64,000 bases of DNA. Source: Candidatus Coproplasma stercoravium. GTDB taxonomy: Bacteria > Bacillota > Clostridia > Christensenellales > Borkfalkiaceae. The position numbers were made by a program, and so were the translations under genes. Below are positions 43,058 to 50,691 of the stretch, one piece after another (position 1 is the first letter of the stretch; the number at the start of each line of letters is the position of its first letter). Below the pieces are notes generated by a model that saw nothing but the letters and a program-made list of their open reading frames with translations, was not told the origin of the DNA and ran no database searches. The stretch is from positions 1 to 64,000 of the forward strand of contig DVFR01000008.1 in NCBI GenBank assembly GCA_018713165.1, written 5' to 3'.

Positions 43058-44290
43058 ATGATTAATTCTCATTACGTGCCGCGCTTTATACTGAAAAAAT
43101 TCAGTGATAAACTCAGTCTATATAATATTCATACAGGAGAATTTACTGAAGATATAAATGTCGATAAGGCATATTCGCAGAAAGGGTTTTATGATGACGA
43201 CACGGAGAAGAATCTCAACTTAAAACTTGAATCGCAGTTCGGTAATCTTCTCGCTAACAAGTTGCTTAAAGCTGAAAATAAAATTGAGTTGAACAGGGCT
43301 GAGTTGCGGTTAGTAAAAAAATTTATTCTGATTTCTACCTTGCGCAGTTTGGGTAATGAGCCTTTCTTGCAGAAGGAAAAGCAATTTTACAAAACTTCAG
43401 TAGAGTATTGGCGCAATTTTTGCCGTCAGCATAGCATTTCTGTGCAAGAGTGCGAAAGAGGCATCAAGGATATGCAGCCACCCTTTGAGGAGAGGCAGAT
43501 TCCCGGAGAAACTCCGTACGACTATTGGATGCGCACTCTTAATGTAATATTAGATACGGACGGCTCACCACAAGAGATATTTAACCACCCCGATAAAACA
43601 TATCCTGCACACAGGTGGTCGCAAATAATTGCGGCAGGCTATCTCGCTTTTTGGGATTCGGAGTATAGACACGACGAATTTGTGATTACAGATATAGGCA
43701 TGACTTCTGAAAACGAAAAAGGGTGGAATGGAGTAACGGTTCATAATAGCAAGAAATTATTGTTTTTGATTGATTTATTAAAAAAGGAAAAAGATTCTGA
43801 ATTTATTAAATTACTACAAAATCAGATATATTTACAAGAGTTTTTCCATGAAAATTTTGAAATGTATCCTATTTCTGCAAGCCGTATGATTGTTGAAATA
43901 TCGCCCTTTTATAAGTTCAGGCAAATATATTCATGGCTTTATAAGATGCCGGAATTAAAAGATTTGACAGAATTACCCAATGAAAACTTATATGCACCCA
44001 ATCTTGCAGCATATGTAAAAACTCAAACAGATGTGTTAGTTCCGCGGTACCATCCTGATGATTTGTATATATATGACATCAAGCAACTTAGCTCGGCAGA
44101 AACGCGATATTGTAATGAGCTGTTTTTAGACAGGATAAATACACACTTGGGCTTTTCTTCCCTGCGAAAAGCCGTCAGAAGTATAGTGCAGTATAAGAGA
44201 GATAATTCGTATCCTTATACGCCACGCGTTGACTATACCAATTTATATAAAATAATCGAAGAAAGATATGGCGGTAATTTGAATGTTTGA
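43058..44290 (+). CDS. DUF4238 family protein
   Basis: A 410-residue soluble protein. The N-terminus HYVPRFILKKFS (residues 4-15) is the signature of DUF4238 proteins, and the HRWSQIIAAGYLAF-WDSEYRHDEFVITD region (about 180-210) is also typical. The biochemical role is unknown; family members are often on mobile elements. It is first in a three-gene unit and overlaps the next gene by 8 bases. AT-rich codon use sets it apart from host genes. Confidence 0.7.
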   Translation: MINSHYVPRFILKKFSDKLSLYNIHTGEFTEDINVDKAYSQKGFYDDDTEKNLNLKLESQFGNLLANKLLKAENKIELNRAELRLVKKFILISTLRSLGNEPFLQKEKQFYKTSVEYWRNFCRQHSISVQECERGIKDMQPPFEERQIPGETPYDYWMRTLNVILDTDGSPQEIFNHPDKTYPAHRWSQIIAAGYLAFWDSEYRHDEFVITDIGMTSENEKGWNGVTVHNSKKLLFLIDLLKKEKDSEFIKLLQNQIYLQEFFHENFEMYPISASRMIVEISPFYKFRQIYSWLYKMPELKDLTELPNENLYAPNLAAYVKTQTDVLVPRYHPDDLYIYDIKQLSSAETRYCNELFLDRINTHLGFSSLRKAVRSIVQYKRDNSYPYTPRVDYTNLYKIIEERYGGNLNV

Positions 44291-45104
44291 TTTTTTAAAA
44301 CAGTTAGACCAAAGGCTATATGAACGCTACCTCACGTTGGAGCGCAACATAAAAGCTGCAAGCAATTCATTTTACGATTCGTTTCTTGATTTGCAGGAGC
44401 AATTCATAAAGTTTGTAATTGCGCAGTTTGATATTGACGTGTCAGTTAGGGAAACGTGCGGCGCACTTTTAAAACGGGATGATGTGAGCGCCGTTTTTAA
44501 AGACCAGTTGCATATCGACGACTATACTTTCAATAAAATGAGCGATTACACGCTCAAAGTCAATGCGCATAAGCATAAAGGGGAAAAGCGTATTCAGGTT
44601 GAAACGGTAGTTTCTTATATGCGCGTCATATACAATGCGTTTTCCGCTTATTGTAACTATAATGGTATAGAATGCGATAATTTTGATGGCAACTATTTCA
44701 TAAACCTGTTCGGCATATTCGAAAGGGAGAATATTGAACTTAAAGCTCAGGCGACTTCTTTAAAGGAGGAGTTGGCATCATCTGTTCAACAACACAAGCT
44801 AAAAGAAAAAGATATAGATGAATATCGCAATTTAATTTCACAGACGCAGTTGGAAAAGCTGTCTTTGGAAGAGCAGAATGTTGAACTCCAAAGGGTAATA
44901 AGCAAATTAAAGGATATAAAACTCAGTTCAATGGAAGAAAAGCTCAACAAGACTATTGACCTGCTGTTGGAACTTAAACCTGCCATTGAGGAAAACAGAA
45001 TTATAGTAAAGGCAGTCGGCAGTCAGGTTGGCGGACTTATAAACGGCGACAGGGACGTGGACGCGTGGATAGAGGCCGAAAGACAAAAGAGGGGGGATAA
45101 ATAA
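44283..45104 (+). CDS. Coiled-coil protein of unknown function
   Basis: A 273-residue protein. The N-terminal ~140 residues are mixed helical (FLKQLDQRLYERYLTLERN ... RVIYNAFSAYCNYNGIE). Residues ~145-235 form a long coiled coil rich in Glu, Lys, Leu and Gln (ELKAQATSLKEELASSVQQH). The C-terminus is AVGSQVGGLINGDRDVDAWI. No family is recognised. It overlaps both neighbours (8 bases and 1 base), which implies translational coupling and possibly a complex. Confidence 0.6.
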   Translation: MFDFLKQLDQRLYERYLTLERNIKAASNSFYDSFLDLQEQFIKFVIAQFDIDVSVRETCGALLKRDDVSAVFKDQLHIDDYTFNKMSDYTLKVNAHKHKGEKRIQVETVVSYMRVIYNAFSAYCNYNGIECDNFDGNYFINLFGIFERENIELKAQATSLKEELASSVQQHKLKEKDIDEYRNLISQTQLEKLSLEEQNVELQRVISKLKDIKLSSMEEKLNKTIDLLLELKPAIEENRIIVKAVGSQVGGLINGDRDVDAWIEAERQKRGDK

Positions 45105-45799
45105 TGGCAGAAAGCAATATCTTTGAAAAACTTGACGAAATCAAGAGCGGAATAGACGAAATAAAGCGACCTCCTGCACAGGACGAGGCAAAATTAAAGG
45201 AATTTATTGCAAATGCCGAGCGTGTATTTGTGTACTGCGGTCAGAAATCGGAGTATGTCTATGATAAAAAAATTTTTTGCGTGGGCCGCATAGTTTCTGT
45301 TGTTCTATTGTTAATCAACATGGTTATTATGGCGCTTCCCATGATATTTTACAGAGATAGTGCGAATTTGCTTTGTATCCCGTTTATCCCTGTGGCAGTA
45401 TTTAATGTCCTGTATATAGCGTTATGCATTTTACAACTTAAATATGTAAAATCTCAAGGGTATGAGGTCGCGTATGATAAAATAAAAGCTCCGTGGATGT
45501 TTTACTTGTATGACGACAACGGTATTATCTGCGGGACAAAACAAAAACTGCCTTTCAAAATATTAAAGATACTTACGCCGCTTATCAATATATTAGCCGG
45601 TTTTGCCGCGATGATGTTGTGTTTGGCAGAAAGTCTTGTATGTGATCTGGTCTTCGGTTGTGTTTTTGTGCTCATTTTGATATTTATATTTTTAGATGTT
45701 AAGAAAATGAATGGGTACATTTTGTATTTTCGTGATAAAAATAATACTATTCCCTATGGACAGCTATCCAAATTTATGAGCAATGACAACTTAAATTAA
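45104..45799 (+). CDS. Four-helix membrane protein of unknown function
   Basis: A 231-residue protein. Residues 1-50 are soluble and charged (NIFEKLDEIKSGIDEIKRPP). Four likely membrane helices follow (about 63-85, 90-113, 150-172, 176-195), arranged as two hairpins, with a short C-terminal tail. The TAATG stop-start overlap couples it to the coiled-coil gene. With a DUF4238 protein and a coiled-coil protein it looks like a sensor/effector operon with a membrane end point; this is inference. Confidence 0.6.
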   Translation: MAESNIFEKLDEIKSGIDEIKRPPAQDEAKLKEFIANAERVFVYCGQKSEYVYDKKIFCVGRIVSVVLLLINMVIMALPMIFYRDSANLLCIPFIPVAVFNVLYIALCILQLKYVKSQGYEVAYDKIKAPWMFYLYDDNGIICGTKQKLPFKILKILTPLINILAGFAAMMLCLAESLVCDLVFGCVFVLILIFIFLDVKKMNGYILYFRDKNNTIPYGQLSKFMSNDNLN

Positions 45800-45810
45800 C
45801 CAGAAGCCCG

Positions 45811-46452
45811 TCATTTCTGGCGGGCTTCTGATTTTGAAGAAAAGACAGATAGTGTTTCTATAAGTGCTTCATTAAATATCTGAAAAGATTTTTTAGCGGG
45901 ATATTTACCGTGTGATTGCACTTCTCTTTTCTGTAAGTAGCGTTCTCTTAAAGTTTTCCACATATCTGCCCCTTTTATTTTAGACAGATTGCTGGTGTAA
46001 TCACGCATATCGGGCAACTCATTCCATGTGTAGACATTTTCACTGTGTCTTATTATTTTTTGAGGGGTTGCATTAGCATCAATGATTACTATATCATAGC
46101 CAAATGCTATTTTACTGTTAGTATCAACCTTTTTAATTGTAATGGCGGTGGTGGAGTTCTCGCAAGGGTTAAAACCTTTCGGCAGGTTTTTATTAAATGA
46201 AGCTATGAGTTTTTCCTTAATTTGTTTTGGCGATAGCTGCTTTTTGTTTTTCTGCAAGAATATTTGGTAATCACAGTCGAAAGGCTTATTCGGATAAACT
46301 ATTATCATATTCCGCTTTGCACTGCCTACCAGGTTGTAAGAAAAAGTAATGCCTTCATTTCGTATATCTTTTTGTACCTTCTGAATAACATCTGTAAAAA
46401 TCTGTTTGCACTTACTTTCCTTAATTGTTTTCTTTGATATGTATTCCAACAT
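45811..46452 (-). CDS. Nucleotidyltransferase-fold protein (possible antitoxin)
   Basis: A 213-residue protein with nucleotidyltransferase hallmarks: NLVGSAKRN (Gly43-Ser44), the paired acids in FDCDYQ (Asp59, Asp61) and a third acid on a strand in GYDIVII (Asp120). Its start lies inside the HEPN gene (32-base overlap), with GGAGA 6 bases before ATG 46452. In HEPN-MNT modules the nucleotidyltransferase neutralises the HEPN RNase, usually by AMP-ylation. It is longer than a minimal MNT (about 100 residues). Convergent with the DUF4238 operon, 11 bases apart. Confidence 0.6.
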   Translation of the reverse strand: MLEYISKKTIKESKCKQIFTDVIQKVQKDIRNEGITFSYNLVGSAKRNMIIVYPNKPFDCDYQIFLQKNKKQLSPKQIKEKLIASFNKNLPKGFNPCENSTTAITIKKVDTNSKIAFGYDIVIIDANATPQKIIRHSENVYTWNELPDMRDYTSNLSKIKGADMWKTLRERYLQKREVQSHGKYPAKKSFQIFNEALIETLSVFSSKSEARQK

Positions 46453-47110
46453 CCGTTATCTCCAAGTAAAATTTATTTAAATATTTTTGCTCATTTCTGC
46501 CGTTAAGCTTGTTTATGTCACTTAAAAAGCCTTGACGATATTCTTCTGGCAGTAATTTAACAAAAGCATTCAGTTGCTTTTCCAAAGACTTAAAATTATC
46601 TTTTGCTTCCTTTAAATTATGTGCCTGTCCAAACAGCAACATAGAGTGATGCATGGTGTGGTTACGTAATTTATTTAACTGCTGTTTCTGAACATTATCA
46701 ATTTCAATTATGTTTTTTTCATAACACACCTGAAGTAGTGCCTCAAAATCTATATTTAATTTATAGTATAGAATAGAGGGGGTGTCAAGGGAACGTGCTT
46801 TCAGATTATTAAGCAAATTTTTTATTTCGTTGGGATAATGTATATATTTACTGCTCACATTGGCATCATATCTATCGGTTAGTTGTGCCTTTAAGTATTC
46901 TTCTGCGGTGGCAAAGTAAATATATAATTTGTCGCGCAGTTTTTTGTCATATCTTATAAGCGAGCTTAATTCATAATAGGTCACACTGCCGTTGTTTGCT
47001 TCGCTTAAAATATCGTAAACCTGTTTGTGTAGGCATTCCCCTTTTAAATGTATGTATTTGGCGAACTCTGTTTTTTCAGCGTCGCTATTGAAAGTAAGAT
47101 TGTCAAACAT
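46421..47110 (-). CDS. HEPN/Abi-like protein (possible RNase toxin)
   Basis: A 229-residue all-helical protein. RNHTMH (Arg149 to His154) fits the HEPN RNase motif RxxxxH, placed after LNKL as in HEPN helices. YELSSLIRYDKKLRDKLYIYFATAEEY resembles Abi_2/AbiD-type abortive infection proteins. I chose ATG 47110 (GAGG 6 bases upstream) instead of 47122. The overlap with the nucleotidyltransferase gene supports a toxin-antitoxin or phage-defence pair. Confidence 0.6.
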   Translation of the reverse strand: MFDNLTFNSDAEKTEFAKYIHLKGECLHKQVYDILSEANNGSVTYYELSSLIRYDKKLRDKLYIYFATAEEYLKAQLTDRYDANVSSKYIHYPNEIKNLLNNLKARSLDTPSILYYKLNIDFEALLQVCYEKNIIEIDNVQKQQLNKLRNHTMHHSMLLFGQAHNLKEAKDNFKSLEKQLNAFVKLLPEEYRQGFLSDINKLNGRNEQKYLNKFYLEITDVGIHIKENN

Positions 47111-47150
47111 AAAATACCTCATTAGTTTTATAACCTTAAAATTGCAGGTA

Positions 47151-47189
47151 TAAACCGCGCTTGCAATGTAGCGCGGTTTATGATATAAT
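47151..47189 (+). promoter_or_regulatory. Promoter and operator of the Cro-like regulator
   Basis: -35 TTGCAA (47161-47166), 17-bp spacer, -10 TATAAT (47184-47189). A perfect dyad TAAACCGCGC-N10-GCGCGGTTTA (47151-47180) straddles the -35. It lies between the divergent HEPN and regulator genes and could control both. Confidence 0.65.
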
Positions 47190-47221
47190 ACGGTTGTTCT
47201 TTAATTGAACCTTCCGGAGCA

Positions 47222-47238
47222 TTGCTTAGGCTAAGCAA
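47222..47238 (+). promoter_or_regulatory. Second palindrome, next to the regulator ribosome site
   Basis: TTGCTTAG-G-CTAAGCAA runs directly into AAAGGAGG, so protein binding or hairpin formation here could limit translation. Confidence 0.45.
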
Positions 47239-47252
47239 AGGAGGCGGATATT

Positions 47253-47468
47253 ATGGAACATAATAACCAAGACCTTGGCTTAGTTGCCGGGGCAAAATTA
47301 AAATGTCTTTTAAAGGAAAGGGGCATGACGCAGGAAGATTTTGCAGATGAGTTCGGCGTTGACGTCAGAACCATTCGCAGGTGGGTAAAGGGCGGCGTGT
47401 ACGACCTTCGCCAGCTTCAGCAGATTGCTGACTTTTTTAAAATCGACGTTTTTGCTATCCTCTCTTAA
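47253..47468 (+). CDS. XRE/Cro-family helix-turn-helix regulator
   Basis: A 71-residue DNA-binding protein. LKCLLKERGMTQEDFADEFGVDVRTIRRWVKGGVYD contains the Cro-type helix-turn-helix (MTQEDFADEFGVDVRTIRRW). Strong AAAGGAGGCG lies 9 bases before ATG 47253. Palindromes at its promoter and ribosome site suggest autoregulation. It may also repress the HEPN pair or the nrd operon. Confidence 0.85.
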   Translation: MEHNNQDLGLVAGAKLKCLLKERGMTQEDFADEFGVDVRTIRRWVKGGVYDLRQLQQIADFFKIDVFAILS

Positions 47469-47496
47469 CGGGAGGATAGACTTTTATACGGCGAAA

Positions 47497-47530
47497 GAAC
47501 AGGACAAATCGTGCCCTGTTCTTTTCTTTT
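47497..47530 (+). terminator. Terminator of the Cro-like regulator gene
   Basis: GAACAGG/CCTGTTC stem followed by TTTTCTTTT. Confidence 0.8.
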
Positions 47531-47574
47531 GTTTCGTGAGATAATCAAATCACAAAAACGAAGGAGATGCCGAT

Positions 47575-47994
47575 ATGAAATATTTTATCGTAACAACAAA
47601 ATGCGGACATGTAGGCAAATGGAACTGTATATGGATTGACTTCGCTGTGGCTGCTGAAAACGCTGCGGAGGCTGCCCAAAAGGCTAAAACATGTAAAAGA
47701 GTCAAAAGGCATCACAAAGATGTAATTGCACTTGTTGTGGAAATTACGTCTGATGAGTATATGAAGCGGCGTTCTGATAACGACAACGACCCATATCTGC
47801 ACTGTAAAAATATTCAGCAGCAGCGGCTGATAGAGGATATAAATCAAAGAATGCAGCCAGACACATGGAACATTGAGCGCAACTTCAAAAAACAACCTAA
47901 AAAGAAATGCAAAGAGTACATAGTCAAAAAGAATAGGATTGCCGAAAGGGAATGGGCAAAGCAAATTGAGGAGTACGAGGAGGATGCGGCATGA
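47575..47994 (+). CDS. Hypothetical first protein of the nrd operon
   Basis: A 139-residue soluble protein. KYFIVTTKCGHVGKWNCIWIDFAVAAENAAEAA begins with a strand pair containing CGH; AEYxA-type Ala-rich helix follows, then a charged helical C-terminus (KEYIVKKNRIAEREWAKQIEEYEED). No family is recognised. AAGGAG lies 6-9 bases upstream, and the end overlaps nrdG (ATGA), so it is probably made together with the reductase system. Confidence 0.55.
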   Translation: MKYFIVTTKCGHVGKWNCIWIDFAVAAENAAEAAQKAKTCKRVKRHHKDVIALVVEITSDEYMKRRSDNDNDPYLHCKNIQQQRLIEDINQRMQPDTWNIERNFKKQPKKKCKEYIVKKNRIAEREWAKQIEEYEEDAA

Positions 47995-48440
47995 AGATAG
48001 TCATAAATTCTATTCGTTTTAACCGCAGCCTTGTTGACGGGCCTGGAGTGCGGACGGTACTTTTCTTGCAGGGGTGCGATATTCGTTGTGCTGGGTGCCA
48101 GAATTCCTCTGCATGGGAAATTGCTGACGGCATACAGACCGATACATCCGAGCTTGCTGCTCTGCTTAAAAAGGATTGCATAAACAAAAAACTCACCATT
48201 TCCGGCGGTGAGCCGCTCATGCAGGCAGCTGCCGTGTATGATCTGATATGCAAACTTGAAGATTTCGACACTGCTTTGTATACAGGGCACGAAAAGGAAG
48301 ATGTTCCGCAGGATATTTTAAATAAAATCCGCTATTTAAAGACAGGGAAATTTATTGCAAAGCAAAGGACGACCATAATGCCCTACGTCGGCTCAACCAA
48401 TCAGCAATTTGAGGAGGTAAACCATGCGCAACAACGATAA
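47991..48440 (+). CDS. nrdG: Anaerobic ribonucleotide reductase activating protein
   Basis: A 149-residue radical-SAM activase. The iron-sulfur motif CDIRCAGC gives Cys29-x3-Cys33-x2-Cys36, after LFLQGC. SNQ-type SGGEPLMQ is the GGE SAM-binding motif. It generates the glycyl radical on NrdD under anoxic conditions. Length is normal (about 150-170). It overlaps nrdD by 17 bases. Confidence 0.9.
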   Translation: MKIVINSIRFNRSLVDGPGVRTVLFLQGCDIRCAGCQNSSAWEIADGIQTDTSELAALLKKDCINKKLTISGGEPLMQAAAVYDLICKLEDFDTALYTGHEKEDVPQDILNKIRYLKTGKFIAKQRTTIMPYVGSTNQQFEEVNHAQQR

Positions 48441-50112
48441 CGCCGCAAACAGGTACAGCTATATCGGAGAGATATATTCGCTCGGCGAACAACTAAAAAA
48501 GAAACTGATTCTTGAAGGTATGCCCGAAAAGTGGCGTAAACTTAATGAAGAGGGATATATCCATATTCATGACCTCGACGCCTACGGCATGACTTATAAT
48601 TGCCTTACCTTCAATATTTTGGAAGATTTTCCTTGCGAAAAGTTTAATGCCCTTACCGACGAGAAGAAAGTGGCAGGAGTGTTCGGATATATCACCAACC
48701 TGATGACCGATATGGGCAATGAGCAATCCGGCGGCATGGCTTTTGCCAACTTCGACGACGAACTGGCAAAAATTTTTGCACAGCTCAATCTGTCTTTGAG
48801 CGATGTAAATAAGTGGCTTATCAGTGCGGCGATGTGCGAACTTATATTGTGGTGCAACGACACTCATACGAGAATGGGACAGACGAGTTACTATGTAACC
48901 TTCAATATCGGGCTGGCGGGTAGCGATTTTGCGCGGTTTATTGCCTATACTCTTATAGACGAATTTGAAAAATGCGGCGAAACGGTGTTCAAGCCAAATA
49001 TCGTATTCAAGGTTAAAAAAGGTACAAACAGGTTTAAAGGCGATAAGAACTACGATTTATTTGTAAAGGCTCTGCTCTGTACGGCAAAGAAGATGATACC
49101 AACATATCTTTTGTGTGATTGTGAGGAGGATAAAAATATTCCGCCTGAACGCCTCGCCGTTATGGGGTGCCGCACGCGCGTTGCTGATGATGTGTTTGGG
49201 CACACCACGTCAATCGGAAGGGGCAATATAGATAATATTTCCATCAATCTTCCCCGCCTTGCGTTGGAGGCAGAGATAGAGACTTGCAATGTGTCCGTCG
49301 AAGAAAAAATGCAGGCGTTTACGCAAAAATGGGACGAGGTAGCTGCGACAGTAAAGGACATACTTTTAGACAGATTTGAAAAGGTATGCTCGCGCAATTT
49401 GACTGATTTCCCCATAAACGCCAGACATAAGTTGTGGTGCGTACCGTTTGACGATATAAAACATGTATTTAAACACGGCACTCTTTCAATAGGATTTATC
49501 GGGCTTTCGGAGGCAATGGAAGTTATCACGGGTAAAAGGTTCTATCTCGATGCGCAGACCTGTGTCTATGCGCTCGGTTTCGTAAAGCATATGCGCGAAT
49601 ATTGCGATTTTTTACGCAGACAGTACAATCTCAACTTTTCATTGCTTGCTACCAGCGGTGAGCTCATATCGGGCAGATTTATCGAAAAGGACAGAGTGGT
49701 ATTCGGTGAAAATTATAGTATCTTCAATAAGGGTTTCTATACGAATTCCTTCCATGTAAATGTCGACAGTAATCTGTCCGCGTTTAAAAAAATTGAGGTG
49801 GAGGGTATGTTCCACGAGTACTGCAACGGCGGAAGCATAACCTACGTTGAATTGGGCGAAGCGCCTATATCCAACGACGAGGGTTTGCGCGAGTATATCG
49901 AGTGCGCTGTAAACAGCGGAGTACATTACCTCGGTTTTAATTTTCCGAAAGATGTATGCAAAGAGTGCGGCGCAAGCGGAGTGTTTGATATCTGCCCTGT
50001 ATGCGGCAGCAGTAAGATTACAAGGATACGCCGCGTAAGCGGATATCTTGAAATACTCGACGGTTTCACGTCGGGCAAGAAGAACGAAGAAAAGACGAGG
50101 AGGGCAAATTAA
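48424..50112 (+). CDS. nrdD: Anaerobic ribonucleoside-triphosphate reductase
   Basis: A 562-residue class III reductase. HIHDLDAYGMTYNCLTFNI, NEQSGGMAFANFDDEL, MGCRTRVADD and NISINLPRLALEAE match the catalytic barrel. A C-terminal Cys4 zinc site (CKECGASGVFDICPVCGSS) precedes RRVSGYLEIL, whose glycine (about 540) should carry the radical. It lacks the N-terminal ATP-cone of chromosomal NrdD (about 700 residues), so feedback by dATP is probably absent. It makes dNTPs anaerobically, and on an element may support its replication or a phage-like life. Confidence 0.88.
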   Translation: MRNNDNAANRYSYIGEIYSLGEQLKKKLILEGMPEKWRKLNEEGYIHIHDLDAYGMTYNCLTFNILEDFPCEKFNALTDEKKVAGVFGYITNLMTDMGNEQSGGMAFANFDDELAKIFAQLNLSLSDVNKWLISAAMCELILWCNDTHTRMGQTSYYVTFNIGLAGSDFARFIAYTLIDEFEKCGETVFKPNIVFKVKKGTNRFKGDKNYDLFVKALLCTAKKMIPTYLLCDCEEDKNIPPERLAVMGCRTRVADDVFGHTTSIGRGNIDNISINLPRLALEAEIETCNVSVEEKMQAFTQKWDEVAATVKDILLDRFEKVCSRNLTDFPINARHKLWCVPFDDIKHVFKHGTLSIGFIGLSEAMEVITGKRFYLDAQTCVYALGFVKHMREYCDFLRRQYNLNFSLLATSGELISGRFIEKDRVVFGENYSIFNKGFYTNSFHVNVDSNLSAFKKIEVEGMFHEYCNGGSITYVELGEAPISNDEGLREYIECAVNSGVHYLGFNFPKDVCKECGASGVFDICPVCGSSKITRIRRVSGYLEILDGFTSGKKNEEKTRRAN

Positions 50113-50115
50113 TTA

Positions 50116-50691
50116 TTGGTACATATATCTGTTGAAGGAATGGACGGCGTAGGAAAGACAACTACCTGCAAATTGCTCGCTCAAAGATTGGGGTATATTT
50201 TCGTGGATAAAAATCTGCGCTTTCTTTTTGACAAGGACGGAGGCTACGAAAATTATTTTCGCATCCGCGACAAAGTCAACGCCAGCCCCGACAGGCTGTT
50301 TACTGCGTGGTTTTACGGCCTGGGAAATATATATCTGCACACGGTGTTCAAAGACCAAAAGGTAGTAACCGACAGATATTTTCTTTCTAACTACGCTTGG
50401 AGTGGCACGGAGCAAAATATTGAAGTTTACGATTTGCTCGTAAAAAAACTCGGCTTTCCCGACCTTACGGTAATTTTATATGCCGACGATGCCGCCATTG
50501 CTGCGCGAATCAAGGGCAGGGACGAGCACGACCGCGACATTGAAAAGGTGCGCCTTGCAAAGCAGAAGTACGAAAAGATGATATTCTTCTGTGAAAGATA
50601 CGGTATGCCCTGTATGGTTATTGACACAAGTAATCTTTCGCCGGACGAAGTCGTCGAATGTATAGTAAAGAGGATAGAGGGCAAGGCATGA
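50116..50691 (+). CDS. Thymidylate-kinase-like deoxynucleotide kinase
   Basis: A 191-residue P-loop kinase. Walker A is GMDGVGKT (residues 8-15). VTDRYFLSNYAWSG carries the DR motif. A LID-like region has RIKGRDEHDRD. It resembles Tmk and deoxynucleoside kinases and should phosphorylate a dNMP (or deoxynucleoside), matching the reductase upstream. The start is TTG 50116, with GAGGAGGG 12 bases before it. It overlaps the LRR gene by ATGA. Substrate unproven. Confidence 0.75.
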   Translation: MVHISVEGMDGVGKTTTCKLLAQRLGYIFVDKNLRFLFDKDGGYENYFRIRDKVNASPDRLFTAWFYGLGNIYLHTVFKDQKVVTDRYFLSNYAWSGTEQNIEVYDLLVKKLGFPDLTVILYADDAAIAARIKGRDEHDRDIEKVRLAKQKYEKMIFFCERYGMPCMVIDTSNLSPDEVVECIVKRIEGKA

